DNA of 64,000 nucleotides from Halobacillus yeomjeoni. Lineage in GTDB: Bacteria; Bacillota; Bacilli; Bacillales; Halobacillaceae. Each line of letters opens with the position of its first letter. The first letter of the stretch is position 1. The notes beneath the pieces were generated by a model. The model saw nothing but the letters and a program-made list of their open reading frames with translations, was not told the origin of the DNA and did no database searches. The stretch is from the NCBI RefSeq assembly GCF_020171525.1, contig NZ_JAIVAI010000002.1, forward strand, positions 1 to 64,000, written 5' to 3'. Positions 32,736 to 42,101 of this stretch are shown piece by piece. Both the position numbers and the translations under genes were made by a program.

Positions 32736-33404
32736 TTATTGCTCCAGTTCATCCGCTTCATCCATGAATTTTTCATAGTGTTCATTCCGCTGAAACGCTA
32801 CATTGTCAGGTCCGGTATAGCCATTCATATCAGTACCTACGAATGACTCGAAGTCTTCAACATAGCCCACACCTTCCTCGCTATCCATCAACGATGAGCC
32901 ATCATATACCATACTGCTTTCATTAAACGCAGCGACTCGTTCGTATGCATTTTCTTCATTGAAATGAGGGTGTGAAGGTTGTCTCCCATAACTGTCCTCC
33001 ATGTCTTCGAGGACGTCTTCTTCTGCGGGACGATCCGTAGAAATCGATTGATTTGGTGAAGCTTCAGCGACAGTTCTTGCTGTCGGTAAAGCTTCGAGTC
33101 GCTCCGGATCGATTGGACGACCAGTCTTCTCACAAATTCCGTACGTGCCATTTTCCATTTTTTTCAGTGAATATTGAATATCGGATAACTCTTCTTTTAA
33201 ATGGCCTAATAAGGCAATATCTTTCTCTCGTTCATAAAGCTCTGTACCTGAGTCAGCGGGGTGATTGTCGTATTGAGATAATTCCCCGGAAGCAACATCG
33301 CTCGCGAACCCTCTTTCCAATCCGTAGCGACCCTGCTCCAGCAAGCGCTCTTCAATTTCAAGCTTGCGCTCTTCCAATTGTTTTTTGTAGTGTGTGTAAT
33401 CCAT
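32736..33404 (-). CDS. YteA-like DksA/TraR-type protein
   Basis: 222 residues from ATG 33404 (AGGAGTG, six bases). The N-terminal coiled coil (about 1-85) is followed by the DksA-like zinc-finger region NGTYGICEKTGRPIDPERLEALPTA (about 88-112). That region has only one of the four cysteines (CEKT, no second pair), so zinc binding is probably lost. The C-terminal half is acidic and family-specific (TIGR02890, YteA type). In B. subtilis yteA is sporulation-linked (sigma-K). Function by analogy: RNA polymerase secondary-channel binding, not shown. Confidence 0.82.
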   Translation of the reverse strand: MDYTHYKKQLEERKLEIEERLLEQGRYGLERGFASDVASGELSQYDNHPADSGTELYEREKDIALLGHLKEELSDIQYSLKKMENGTYGICEKTGRPIDPERLEALPTARTVAEASPNQSISTDRPAEEDVLEDMEDSYGRQPSHPHFNEENAYERVAAFNESSMVYDGSSLMDSEEGVGYVEDFESFVGTDMNGYTGPDNVAFQRNEHYEKFMDEADELEQ

Positions 33405-33462
33405 ATCAGTCACTCCTAAAGGTATTCCCCTTTAGTTTGGCTCATCCTTAATTGAGTATACA

Positions 33463-33495
33463 AAAAGGAGCACCTTCACTTTGAGATGCTCCTTT
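33463..33495 (-). terminator. Terminator of the yrrT-luxS-mccAB operon
   Basis: Minus-strand AGGAGCA / TGCTCCT with a 14-nt loop, then five T. Confidence 0.8.
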
Positions 33496-33501
33496 CATCG
33501 T

Positions 33502-34638
33502 TTATTTTCTTAACGCTTGTAAAAAGTCTTCCTTGAGATCTTCAATATCTTCGAGCCCTATAGAGACACGAACAAGACCATCTGTAATCCCCAACTCCGC
33601 ACGCCGTTCTTTAGGTATAGAAGCATGTGTCATCATCGCAGGAACAGAAATCAAACTTTCGACAGCTCCCAAGCTTTCTGCCAGAGTGAAATAGCGTACA
33701 TTTCGAAGCACCTGATCCGCTTTTTCTCCAGATCCAACATCAAAGGAAATCATGCCGCCGTTTCCTCGTGCTTGTTTGTGGTGAACGTCACTTCCACGAT
33801 GATTTGCGAGTCCAGGATAATAAATGTCCGTAACCTCCGGCAGTTCTTCGAGAAATTCAACAAACTGACGTGTATTCGATTCAATTTCTTCCATACGAAT
33901 TCCAAGCGTCTTGATTCCCCGCATCAAAAGCCAGGAATCCTGAGGACCAAGAATGCCTCCCGAAGAATTCAGGATAAAATGGACATCCTCAGCAAGCTTT
34001 TCCGAATTAACGACCACAAGTCCTGCTACGACATCGCTGTGTCCGCCGAGATACTTCGTGGCACTGTGAAGGACGATGTCCGCTCCGAATTCAATCGGGT
34101 TCTGCCAATAAGGAGTGCTGAACGTATTATCGACAATCAACTTTAAATCCTTATCCTTCGCTAAATCAGAAACTTTCTGCAGGTCCGTGATTTTCAAAAG
34201 CGGGTTGGTCGGCGTCTCGATATAGATCGCTTTCGTACTCTCCGTCACCGCATCTTCAATGTTTTTAACATCACTCGTGTCTACGAAGGTCGCTTCTAGA
34301 CCGAATCGGTTGATGACATTCGACACTAAACGATACGTGCCGCCGTACACGTCATCGGTGAAAATGACATGATCCCCCTGGTTGAACGTCATCAATACGG
34401 CTGTGATGGCCGCCATCCCTGAACCGAAAGCGAAGCCGCGGTGGCCTCCTTCCAAATCTTTGATCAACTCTTCTAGAGCAAAACGAGTCGGGTTCCCTGT
34501 ACGGGAGTATTCGTAACCTCGATGCTGTCCTACGCCGTCCTGTTCATACGTACTCACTTGATAGATCGGTACTGAAACGGCCCCGGTCTTTTCATCTCCT
34601 GTTATTCCGCCATGTATCAGCTGTGTTTTTTTCCTCAT
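33502..34638 (-). CDS. mccB: Cystathionine gamma-lyase / homocysteine gamma-lyase
   Basis: 378 residues, PLP fold-type I, Cys/Met metabolism family. PLP Lys in HSATKYLGGHSD (about 197), phosphate site in FGSGMAA, YEYSRTGNPTR and the C-terminal ESLISVPAMMTHASIP. The start RKKTQLIHGGITGDEKTGAVSVPIYQ is nearly that of B. subtilis MccB (YrhB), which cleaves cystathionine to cysteine. Last gene of the operon, four bases after mccA. The gene order supports reverse transsulfuration rather than methionine synthesis. Confidence 0.92.
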   Translation of the reverse strand: MRKKTQLIHGGITGDEKTGAVSVPIYQVSTYEQDGVGQHRGYEYSRTGNPTRFALEELIKDLEGGHRGFAFGSGMAAITAVLMTFNQGDHVIFTDDVYGGTYRLVSNVINRFGLEATFVDTSDVKNIEDAVTESTKAIYIETPTNPLLKITDLQKVSDLAKDKDLKLIVDNTFSTPYWQNPIEFGADIVLHSATKYLGGHSDVVAGLVVVNSEKLAEDVHFILNSSGGILGPQDSWLLMRGIKTLGIRMEEIESNTRQFVEFLEELPEVTDIYYPGLANHRGSDVHHKQARGNGGMISFDVGSGEKADQVLRNVRYFTLAESLGAVESLISVPAMMTHASIPKERRAELGITDGLVRVSIGLEDIEDLKEDFLQALRK

Positions 34639-34642
34639 ATGT

Positions 34643-35560
34643 TCACTCCTCGTAAATCCCTTGACTTAAGTATCGTTCGCTGCTGTCTGGAAAAATGGTC
34701 ACGATTTTCGCTCCCGGCTCAGCGTTTTCCGCTTCAATCAAAGCCGCTTCAAAAGCTGCACCGGATGAGCTTGCCACAAGCAGACCTTCATTCAAAGCCA
34801 GTTCTTTGACCCTTTTAAACGCAGCATCGTCTGAAATCGTGTGGATGCTATCGAAATAATTCGTATCCATATAAAAAGGTAGAAACTCCATGCCGATCCC
34901 TTCTGTCCGGTGTGGTCCCGGGTCTCCGCCATTTAAAATCGATCCTTCTGGTTCGACGATGCATGTCTTGATTCGTTCGTTTTTCTCCTTCAAGTAGCGG
35001 GAGGTTCCCATGAAGGTCCCCCCTGTCCCTGCTCCTGCGAGGAAGATATCGATGTCCCCATCCATATCCTTATATATTTCAGGACCCAATGTTTCGTAAT
35101 ACGTATCCGGGTTCGCTTGATTATTGAATTGCTGCAGACTGAAAGCCCCCGGAATCTCTTCACATAACTGCTCGGCTTTAAGAATAGCTCCACGCATCCC
35201 ATCTTCCGTAGGTGTGTTGACCACTTGAGCTCCGAGCGCCCGCATCAACGTCTGTTTTTCACGGCTGAATTTTTCCGGCGTAACAAAAATGACTTGGAAT
35301 CCTCTCCCGATGGCTGCCAGTGCAACACCTATTCCGGTATTACCTGCAGTAGGTTCAATCAGCGTTCCTCCAGCTTTCAGCTTCCCTTTTTCAACAGCAT
35401 CTTCAATCAGCTTCACTCCCAGCCGGTCCTTGACACTTCCACCAGGGTTCATGAATTCAAGCTTGGCAAAAATCCTCGCCTGATTAGGGATTTTTGAATG
35501 AGTCAGTTCAATCATTGGAGTATGACCGACCAACGCTTGGATGTTACGCACATAACCCAT
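34643..35560 (-). CDS. mccA: Cystathionine beta-synthase (O-acetylserine-dependent type)
   Basis: 305 residues, PLP fold-type II. PLP Lys in NPGGSVKDRLG (about 43), cofactor loop in PTAGNTGIGVALAA, and GAGTGGTFMG (about 175). It is more like MccA (YrhA) than CysK, because it is followed by mccB and preceded by luxS. MccA joins homocysteine with O-acetylserine to give cystathionine. GGAGGGTGATGG precedes the ATG at 35560. The gap to luxS is 17 bp, so one operon. Confidence 0.9.
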   Translation of the reverse strand: MGYVRNIQALVGHTPMIELTHSKIPNQARIFAKLEFMNPGGSVKDRLGVKLIEDAVEKGKLKAGGTLIEPTAGNTGIGVALAAIGRGFQVIFVTPEKFSREKQTLMRALGAQVVNTPTEDGMRGAILKAEQLCEEIPGAFSLQQFNNQANPDTYYETLGPEIYKDMDGDIDIFLAGAGTGGTFMGTSRYLKEKNERIKTCIVEPEGSILNGGDPGPHRTEGIGMEFLPFYMDTNYFDSIHTISDDAAFKRVKELALNEGLLVASSSGAAFEAALIEAENAEPGAKIVTIFPDSSERYLSQGIYEE

Positions 35561-35577
35561 GATCCATCACCCTCCGA

Positions 35578-36039
35578 TTATTGAAACACTTCCGTCCATT
35601 CGTCACGTTTTTCCAAAAGCTCCTGTGCAAGTTCCTGGGCACCTTCTAAGCTGTGACTCGCCGCCCATCCGCACTGAACTTCATTGCAGGCAGGTACTTC
35701 TTCCGCATCCAATACGTCCTGAAGTGTCTTTTCGATGACCTCAAGGATATTGTCATAGCTGTCATCGTTTAAAACAGCGATATAAAAACCTGTCTGGCAT
35801 CCCATTGGTCCGACATCCACGATGCGGTCGTGGTGGTTACGGCTGTTTTCTGCCATCAGATGTTCCAATGAATGAAGTGCAGGCATCTCCATATGTTCTT
35901 TGTTCGGTTGTTTGATACGTAAATCATATTTATAAATCTTGTCTCCATGAGTGCCTTCCGTTACACCAGCTAAACGGACATAAGGAGCTTTCACCTTCGT
36001 ATGATCTAAATTGAAGCTTTCTACGTTCATTTTCGTCAT
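35578..36039 (-). CDS. luxS: S-ribosylhomocysteine lyase LuxS
   Basis: 153 residues, standard length. The metal ligands are His-His in HSLEHLMAE (about 54-58) and Cys of the second part in CNEVQCGWA (about 126). The catalytic Cys is in [10 protein letters not shown] (about 84). It splits S-ribosylhomocysteine into homocysteine and the AI-2 precursor DPD. Here it sits between yrrT and mccA, so the homocysteine formed can go straight to cystathionine. In B. subtilis luxS is elsewhere and mtnN occupies this place. Confidence 0.95.
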   Translation of the reverse strand: MTKMNVESFNLDHTKVKAPYVRLAGVTEGTHGDKIYKYDLRIKQPNKEHMEMPALHSLEHLMAENSRNHHDRIVDVGPMGCQTGFYIAVLNDDSYDNILEVIEKTLQDVLDAEEVPACNEVQCGWAASHSLEGAQELAQELLEKRDEWTEVFQ

Positions 36040-36043
36040 GTCT

Positions 36044-36685
36044 TCATTCTCCTTTTTTTGCCCGGATCAACCAGGCATATTTATTCAACTGCTGGAATGA
36101 AACCTCAAACCCTTCTTTCACAAACATCTCTTTTAAGTCTTCGAGATAAGGGTAGTATTCTTCCTGCAAATCTTGAGCTAATTTAGAATAACCTTGTTCT
36201 TCTGCATTTTTTATCAATGTATGTTTATAGGATTCATCTTTGAACAATGTATCGATAAAAATGACTTCTCCCTCAGGTTCCAACAGTTCCTTATAATTGC
36301 GGATCGCTTCTTTCTTCTCTTCGGAATTCAAATGATGAAAAGCGAAAGAACTGACAATCGAGCGAATCGGTGCAACGAGGGTCGGATAATTCAAGAAGTC
36401 CCCTTCATAAATACCCGCTTCCGGACATTTGATTTTGGCGATTTTCCTCATTTCCCTGGAAGGTTCAATTCCGAATACGACTTTATTATGTTGAATGATT
36501 TTCCGCGTCAAATTCGCCGTGCCCACTCCGAACTCCATTACCGGTGACTGGGCTAACCCGGCAAGTTTTCCGAGCATTTCATCATACCCTGAAAAAACTT
36601 CCCTGTACTCCGGATCGTTGCCTGCTACCGTCTCATCATACGTACTCGCCCATTGATCGAATAAATCTACAAACTCAATTCCCAC
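36044..36685 (-). CDS. yrrT: YrrT-like SAM-dependent methyltransferase
   Basis: 213 residues, class I methyltransferase. The N-terminus [16 protein letters not shown] is the YrrT signature. SAM motif I is [12 protein letters not shown] (about 50) and the acidic residue of motif II is in [10 protein letters not shown]. subtilis YrrT heads the yrrT-mtnN-mccA-mccB operon; its methyl acceptor is unknown. It is first in the operon, with luxS four bases downstream. An AATTCC/GGAATT dyad upstream might bind CymR. Confidence 0.88.
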   Translation of the reverse strand: MGIEFVDLFDQWASTYDETVAGNDPEYREVFSGYDEMLGKLAGLAQSPVMEFGVGTANLTRKIIQHNKVVFGIEPSREMRKIAKIKCPEAGIYEGDFLNYPTLVAPIRSIVSSFAFHHLNSEEKKEAIRNYKELLEPEGEVIFIDTLFKDESYKHTLIKNAEEQGYSKLAQDLQEEYYPYLEDLKEMFVKEGFEVSFQQLNKYAWLIRAKKGE

Positions 36686-36709
36686 TGCTTCCAGCCCCTT
36701 AATGTTTAT

Positions 36710-36734
36710 AATTCCTATGAATTAACTCGGAATT
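36710..36734 (-). promoter_or_regulatory. Candidate operator upstream of yrrT
   Basis: AATTCC (36710-36715) and GGAATT (36729-36734) in inverted orientation separated by 13 bp. TAGGAATT-type half-sites are found in CymR targets, and B. subtilis yrrT is a CymR target. Assignment is by analogy; the promoter itself is not clear. Confidence 0.4.
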
Positions 36735-36798
36735 ACTCTTTTAACTTATCATATTTCAAAAAGATACTCAATGGAATAGGCTCATGTCCTGATTCCAT

Positions 36799-36829
36799 AA
36801 AAAAGCCAGCCCTTTTAAAAAAGGCTGGC
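36799..36829 (-). terminator. Terminator of the DEAD-box helicase gene
   Basis: Minus-strand GCCAGCC / GGCTGGC stem then six T. Confidence 0.85.
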
Positions 36830-36844
36830 AGCAATGAACTGTAA

Positions 36845-38041
36845 TTATCTTCTTCTGTTTTTTCGGCGCGTCATATTTTGCTTTCCGGCAGTGGAAGGTT
36901 CTTTTTCCTTCCCAGGCGAGAGTTGGTCTATAAACCGCCGCTCAATTTTCTGGTCGATATTTTTTTCAATCTGACGCAGGTAAGGACGATCTTTTGGAGC
37001 GGCAAACGTAATCGCCAACCCTTTTCCACCTGCTCGACCCGTCCGTCCGATCCGGTGAATGTAGCTTTCTGCATCCAGCGGAATATCGTAATTGAACACG
37101 TGAGTAATGCCCTCTACATCCAAACCGCGGGCAGCTACATCAGTCGCTACCAAGTATTGGATCTTGGCTTCTCTGAACCGCTCCATCACTTTTTCACGTT
37201 TGGCCTGAGAAAGGTCGCCATGAAGCTCATCGACTTCAAAGCCTTCGGCGGAAAGCTTATCATGCAATTTTTTTGTCCTGCGTTTCGTCCGGCAGAAAAT
37301 GACCGCCAAAAACGGACGGTGTTCCTTCATGATCGTAAGCAGAGTGTCCTGCTTGGCACGATCCGTCGTTTCATAAAGCAGCTGCTTGATGTTCGTCAAT
37401 GTCACTTTTTCTTCTTCGACTACAATCTGTTTTGGCTGACGGAGGATTTTCTTCCCAAGAGAACGGACATCTTTTGTAATAGTCGCTGAAAAAAGCAGTG
37501 TCTGTCGTTCGCCCGGGGTTTCATCGAGAATCTGTTGTACATCCGGAAGAAACCCTGCTTCCAACATTTGATCCGCTTCATCCAAAACCACATGATTAAC
37601 CGAATCCAGTGAGACGGTCCCTCTTCTTATATGATCCAATAATCTTCCCGGGGTGGCGATGACGATATGAGCGTTTCCTTTCAGACGATTCGCCTGCTTA
37701 GCGACATCTTGTCCCCCATAAACCGCGAGCACCTTCGTGTCTTCACTTTTGAACTTTTCTACCTCTTTGGTAATCTGCAAAGCCAGCTCTCTTGTAGGAG
37801 TAACGACCAAGGCCTGGACTTCCGCAGCTTCCGGGTTGATTTTTTCTAAGATCGGCAGCAAAAAAGCCAATGTCTTCCCCGTTCCTGTCTGAGCTTGAGC
37901 GATGACATCTTCCCCCTCCATGATGGACGGGATTGCTTGCGCTTGAATGGGGGTTGGTTGAGCGATCCCCTGCTTTTTCATTAATTCTATACGATCGGCG
38001 TGTACGCCTAATTGCTTGAATGTTGTATTCACTTTATTCAC
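36845..38041 (-). CDS. DEAD-box RNA helicase
   Basis: 398 residues. Motif Q ([10 protein letters not shown]), motif I AQTGTGKT (about 50), Ia PTRELALQ, Ib [14 protein letters not shown] (about 149), [29 protein letters not shown] and [12 protein letters not shown]. The two RecA domains are complete; the C-terminal tail (about 365-398) is short and strongly basic (TRRKNRRR), as in cold-shock or ribosome-assembly helicases. Not long enough for CshA and without the DbpA RNA-binding domain. GTG start at 38041 with AAAGGAAGAA. Confidence 0.92.
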   Translation of the reverse strand: MNKVNTTFKQLGVHADRIELMKKQGIAQPTPIQAQAIPSIMEGEDVIAQAQTGTGKTLAFLLPILEKINPEAAEVQALVVTPTRELALQITKEVEKFKSEDTKVLAVYGGQDVAKQANRLKGNAHIVIATPGRLLDHIRRGTVSLDSVNHVVLDEADQMLEAGFLPDVQQILDETPGERQTLLFSATITKDVRSLGKKILRQPKQIVVEEEKVTLTNIKQLLYETTDRAKQDTLLTIMKEHRPFLAVIFCRTKRRTKKLHDKLSAEGFEVDELHGDLSQAKREKVMERFREAKIQYLVATDVAARGLDVEGITHVFNYDIPLDAESYIHRIGRTGRAGGKGLAITFAAPKDRPYLRQIEKNIDQKIERRFIDQLSPGKEKEPSTAGKQNMTRRKNRRR

Positions 38042-38097
38042 TTCTTCCTTTTTTTAACCTATCTGCTCATTGTACCCGAATGTAAGCTCTGTTGTAT

Positions 38098-38134
38098 ATG
38101 TAAAAAACAAAAAGGCTGCCTGTTACAGCAGCCG
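38098..38134 (-). terminator. Terminator of the peroxiredoxin gene
   Basis: Minus-strand GGCTGCT / GGCAGCC stem (one G-T) followed by TTTTTGTTTTTT. Confidence 0.8.
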
Positions 38135-38139
38135 ATTCA

Positions 38140-38802
38140 TCATTTGATCTCTTTTTTAGAAATGTACCAGTCGATATATTCAATGTCGTCACGCTTGGCA
38201 CGCTCTGCCGCTTCTTCCTGGGATTTAGGCGGTGACAGTACGCCTTTGTCCCCTTCAAGCCAATTGGCTGGTGTCGATACTTGATGTTCATCCGTTGTTT
38301 GTAACGCTTTGACAAGCCGTAAAATTTCATGCATATTCCGTCCGGTCGTCAGTGGATAGTAAATGATCGAGCGGATTTTTTGTTTATCATCAATGACAAA
38401 AACCGCACGAGTGGTCTCCACCTGGCTTTCTCCCGGCATGATCATTCCGTATTTCATTGCAACTTCCTTGTCCAAATCCGCAATGACAGGAAACTCGATG
38501 TTCGTATCAAAATTTTCTTCAATGCTTCTTATCCAGGCGATATGTGAAGAAACGCTGTCCACACTCAAGCCCAGCAATTCTGTATTCATCTTTCTCAATT
38601 CCGGATAAATTTCTTGAAGGCCTACAAACTCTGTCGTACAAACCGGCGTAAAATCAGACGGGTGGGAGAATAACACAAGCCACTTCCCGCTATAGTCTTC
38701 AAGCTTGATATTCCCTTGGTTCGTCGCAGCCTGAAAACCAGGTGCATCATCTCCGATTCTCGGCATCGTCACTTGACGTTCTTCTGTTTGTACTTGATCC
38801 AT
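38140..38802 (-). CDS. Peroxiredoxin, Prx6 / 1-Cys type
   Basis: 220 residues. The AhpC/TSA domain has the peroxidatic Cys in HPSDFTPVCTTEF (about 55). The 1-Cys-Prx C-terminal domain (about 160-215) contains STPANWLEGDKG and the basic tail. No resolving Cys in a 2-Cys position is seen. It reduces peroxides using a thiol donor. AAAGGAGG is seven bases before the ATG. It lies apart from bcp, so the window encodes two different peroxiredoxins. Confidence 0.92.
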   Translation of the reverse strand: MDQVQTEERQVTMPRIGDDAPGFQAATNQGNIKLEDYSGKWLVLFSHPSDFTPVCTTEFVGLQEIYPELRKMNTELLGLSVDSVSSHIAWIRSIEENFDTNIEFPVIADLDKEVAMKYGMIMPGESQVETTRAVFVIDDKQKIRSIIYYPLTTGRNMHEILRLVKALQTTDEHQVSTPANWLEGDKGVLSPPKSQEEAAERAKRDDIEYIDWYISKKEIK

Positions 38803-38998
38803 TGTTTACCTCCTTTGAAATATTTGTTCCACATAATTACAAATTCCACATTCCGTCCAGATTAATCCTTTTAATTAGAGAATGAGCCTAAAGTAATATC
38901 CATATATTACCTTATACACATATTTACCGGTCTGGTTCATGGATGATCGAATGGCACCATATAGTAGTATGAGGACATTTATGTAAGGAGGCGGTCCA

Positions 38999-40186
38999 TT
39001 GAAGGTTCAAGTGAGAAAAGGGGATACATTTTGGTATTATTCAAACCTCTTCAATGTGCCTTTGACATTAATCATAGACTCCAATCCCGATTCCGATCCG
39101 AAAACTCTTCAGATTGGAGATACTGTTCATATCCCCGGGTACCAGGTCAGCTATTACAAGGTGCAAAAAGGAGATACATTCTGGAGACTGGCAAGTGAGC
39201 GGAGACTGGCTCTTGACATGTTGGCATTGTTGAACCCGAATGAGAGCCCGCGGAATTTACAGGTCGGACAGACTTTGCGCATTCCGGTCCAAGTCGGGTT
39301 CAGAATCGTCGATGGCAGGCAGGCCTATGATTTTGATGTTCTGACGAAACACTTAAAAGAATTATTGGATACCTACCCGTTTATCCGTACGGAAAAAATC
39401 GGCCAGAGTGTGATGGGCAAAGATTTGCTGGAACTCCAAATCGGTCACGGTTCCAAAGTCGTTCATTGGAACGGATCCTTCCATGCCAATGAGTGGATCA
39501 CTACAGCTACCATCATGCAGTTTTTGAATGATTACTTGATTGCCTTGACGAACAAAGAGCCGATCCGTGGTCTCGACGTCAGCCCTTATTATGAGCAGGT
39601 CACGTTATCGATTGTCCCCATGGTCGATCCGGATGGCGTCAACCTTGTGCTTCAAGGGCCGCCCAAGGGTCCGTTCGGGGAAGAGGCTCTCAGAATCAAC
39701 AATGGGAATGAGGATTTTTCAGGATGGAAGGCCAATATCCGTGGTGTCGACTTGAACAATCAGTTCCCTGCCAAATGGGAAGTGGAAGCTGAACGAAAAC
39801 CTAAAAAACCCCGTTATAGAGACTTTCCAGGCGAAAAGCCTCTGACGGAGCCGGAAGCGATTGCTATGGCTGAACTGGCACAGGCGAGGCAGTTTGAAAA
39901 GATGCTCGCTTTCCATACCCAAGGGGAGGTCATCTACTGGGGATATGAAGGAAAAGAACCTCCACGTGCTTTCACGATCGTCAATGAATTCCGGAGAGTC
40001 AGCGGGTATGAACCGATTCGATATGTCGACAGTTATGCAGGATACAAAGACTGGTTCATCAAAGTTTATGAACGCCCGGGATTCACGGTTGAACTCGGGG
40101 AAGGCACGAACCCGCTGCCTATCAGTCAATTCGATGAAATTTACCAGGAGACCATCGGGATTTTTTTAGCGAGTTTATATATGTAA
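38999..40186 (+). CDS. LysM x2 / M14 gamma-D-Glu-meso-DAP peptidase
   Basis: 395 residues from a TTG at 38999 (AAGGAGGCGG upstream). LysM 1 (about 2-46) and LysM 2 (about 52-97), each with the RKGDTFW or KGDTFWRL start, precede an M14 zinc carboxypeptidase domain (about 105-392). Zinc ligands are in FHANEW (about 161-164) and AFHTQGE (about 304). The catalytic Glu is in FTVELGEG (about 365). There is no signal peptide, as in endopeptidase I of Lysinibacillus sphaericus, which acts on peptidoglycan peptides around sporulation. Single gene with terminator. Confidence 0.9.
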   Translation: MKVQVRKGDTFWYYSNLFNVPLTLIIDSNPDSDPKTLQIGDTVHIPGYQVSYYKVQKGDTFWRLASERRLALDMLALLNPNESPRNLQVGQTLRIPVQVGFRIVDGRQAYDFDVLTKHLKELLDTYPFIRTEKIGQSVMGKDLLELQIGHGSKVVHWNGSFHANEWITTATIMQFLNDYLIALTNKEPIRGLDVSPYYEQVTLSIVPMVDPDGVNLVLQGPPKGPFGEEALRINNGNEDFSGWKANIRGVDLNNQFPAKWEVEAERKPKKPRYRDFPGEKPLTEPEAIAMAELAQARQFEKMLAFHTQGEVIYWGYEGKEPPRAFTIVNEFRRVSGYEPIRYVDSYAGYKDWFIKVYERPGFTVELGEGTNPLPISQFDEIYQETIGIFLASLYM

Positions 40187-40218
40187 AAAAAACAGATGCC
40201 GGTTAAGGCATCTGTTTT
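40185..40218. terminator. Terminator of the M14 peptidase gene
   Basis: AAAACAGATGCC / GGCATCTGTTTT stem with A run before and T run after. Can serve both convergent genes. Confidence 0.85.
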
Positions 40219-40561
40219 ACTTTTCTTTCAAGTGAATTTTCTGCATATGACCTTCGTGCTTTTCAATTATGCTTAGGGCGCGGTCATATTCTTCTTCCTG
40301 AACATAAAAATGAAGAGTATGAGTGAGATGCCTTTTATCAGATAATGCCCCGTCCTTATCAAACTCTGGCTTAAGCACCTCAGTGAAGTTCAAGGCGCCT
40401 CCTGTATGGGATGAACTGACCACCGGCACCACATGGGCCATTTCTGTTTCATCTGGAATAGGCTCCACTAATTCTTTTTCAACCGTCAATGCCTGCAGAT
40501 CCGCTTTCGCACTTTCTGCATCATTTTCATTTTTGAAAAAAGCTTCAATATATTTACTCAT
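40217..40561 (-). CDS. Hypothetical small acidic protein
   Basis: 114 residues, soluble, acidic, with a ferredoxin-like alternation: FFKNENDAESAKADLQAL at the N-terminus and LHFYVQEEEYDRALSIIEKHEG at the C-terminus. This resembles short stress proteins that bind as ACT-like dimers, but I cannot name a family. The middle (45-75) is low in structure. AAGGAGGAACGA precedes the ATG. Shares its terminator with the M14 gene. Confidence 0.6.
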   Translation of the reverse strand: MSKYIEAFFKNENDAESAKADLQALTVEKELVEPIPDETEMAHVVPVVSSSHTGGALNFTEVLKPEFDKDGALSDKRHLTHTLHFYVQEEEYDRALSIIEKHEGHMQKIHLKEK

Positions 40562-40640
40562 CTTCGTTCCTCCTTCTCTTATCTAAGAGTGCAGTACTTT
40601 TATAATAGCCTGCAGGAGAAATCTCAAACATGTTAACTTC

Positions 40641-40690
40641 AGTTTGGTCGATATTTTTTTGCTGATAAAATTAGATTTTCGCTGATAAAT
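40641..40690 (-). repeat. TATCAGCG short-repeat element, locus 1
   Basis: On the minus strand TTATCAGCGAAAATC, then TTATCAGCAAAAA, then TATCGACCAAACT. The same series with the same TATCGACCAAACT end occurs at 47558-47632. It lies between the argH terminator and the promoter region of the hypothetical gene. Confidence 0.6.
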
Positions 40691-40704
40691 GAGCTCAGTA
40701 TAAT

Positions 40705-40728
40705 TAAAAAACGGGTGGAATCCACCCG
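40705..40728 (-). terminator. Terminator of argGH
   Basis: Minus-strand CGGGTGGA / TCCACCCG then six T. Confidence 0.85.
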
Positions 40729-40730
40729 CT

Positions 40731-42101
40731 CTACAAATATTGCTTAGCTAATTGTATTTGCTTATGAACCTGCTTGAACCCCGTGCCGCCTTGACTGTTT
40801 CTCGCAGCCACCACCTGTTCCGGCGCAAGTTTCTCAAAAATGTCCTCTTCAAACAGATCAGAAAACTGCTGATACTCTTCGATAGTCAAATCGAGCAGAT
40901 ACTTTTCATTTTGAATTCCATAAAGGACGATCTGCCCGATCACTTCATGCGCCTGACGAAACGGCATTCCTTTAATAGCTAAATAATCGGCAATATCCGT
41001 CGCATTGGAGTAGTCTTCTTTGACCGCATTACGCATCTGCCCGACGTTCACTTCCATTGACTCCAGCATTGGTGCCAAAAGGGACAGTGCTCCTTCCAAA
41101 GTCTCTGCTGTATCGAACATGCCCTCTTTGTCCTCCTGCATATCCTTATTGTAAGCGAGAGGCAGACCTTTCAGTAAAGTCAAAAGTCCCATCAAGTTGC
41201 CATAAATCCGTCCTGTCTTTCCACGTAGCAATTCAGGTACATCAGGATTTTTCTTCTGAGGCATGATACTCGATCCGGTGCAAAAGGCGTCATCCAGCTC
41301 AACGAAGTTGAACTCCTGACTGCTCCACAAAATCAACTCCTCAGATAGACGTGAAATATGGGTGATCATGATAGAAGAAATCGATAAAAATTCGAGAATG
41401 AAATCACGATCACTGACCGCATCCAGAGAATTAGGATAGACCCTTTCAAACCCAAGCGCTTCTGCTGTCATTTCACGATCGATGGAATAAGGCGTCCCTG
41501 CAAGTGCCGCTGCCCCAAGCGGTGACCAGTTGATTCGTTTCAAGCTGTCCTGCAGGCGTTCTTTATCTCTTTCAAACATCCAGAAATAAGCGAGCAAATG
41601 GTGTCCGAACGAGATAGGCTGAGCCCGCTGCAGGTGTGTATAGCCCGGAAGAATCGTTTCTACATGTTGTTCTGCCTGCTGAAGCAAGGCCGATTGCACT
41701 TGTTCAACGAGTTCTACCATCAGTTCTGTCTTTTCACGCATGTATAAATGCATGTCTGTCGCCACCTGATCGTTCCGGCTTCTCCCCGTGTGCAGCTTGC
41801 CGCCGACAGGACCGATTTCTTCAATCAGTAATTTTTCAATATTCATATGGATATCCTCATCCGCGACAGAAAATTCAACTTCACCTTTTTCTATTTTGCC
41901 TTCGATGATCGATAACCCTTTTTTAATATCAGAAACTTCATTTTGAGAAATGATCCCGCACTTCCCCAACATATCGACATGGGCGAGGCTGCCCTGGATA
42001 TCCTGCTTGGCAAGTTTCTGATCGAAGTTGATCGAAGAGGTATACTCTTCGACCAGCTTATTGGTTGGTTTTGTAAAACGCCCGCCCCACAATTTAGTCA
42101 T
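40731..42101 (-). CDS. argH: Argininosuccinate lyase
   Basis: 456 residues, fumarase/aspartase superfamily. It splits argininosuccinate to arginine and fumarate. Signature [12 protein letters not shown] (about 280-291) contains the catalytic Ser loop; HTGRSRNDQ (about 108-116) and TPYSIDRE are also conserved. The N-terminus [14 protein letters not shown] is typical. It overlaps the end of argG by eight bases, so both are translated from one mRNA, controlled by the T-box before argG. Confidence 0.96.
   Translation of the reverse strand: MTKLWGGRFTKPTNKLVEEYTSSINFDQKLAKQDIQGSLAHVDMLGKCGIISQNEVSDIKKGLSIIEGKIEKGEVEFSVADEDIHMNIEKLLIEEIGPVGGKLHTGRSRNDQVATDMHLYMREKTELMVELVEQVQSALLQQAEQHVETILPGYTHLQRAQPISFGHHLLAYFWMFERDKERLQDSLKRINWSPLGAAALAGTPYSIDREMTAEALGFERVYPNSLDAVSDRDFILEFLSISSIMITHISRLSEELILWSSQEFNFVELDDAFCTGSSIMPQKKNPDVPELLRGKTGRIYGNLMGLLTLLKGLPLAYNKDMQEDKEGMFDTAETLEGALSLLAPMLESMEVNVGQMRNAVKEDYSNATDIADYLAIKGMPFRQAHEVIGQIVLYGIQNEKYLLDLTIEEYQQFSDLFEEDIFEKLAPEQVVAARNSQGGTGFKQVHKQIQLAKQYL

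Noticed and set aside
38820-38930. PerR box upstream of the 1-Cys peroxiredoxin
   Set aside because: Best 15-mer match is poor; not supported.
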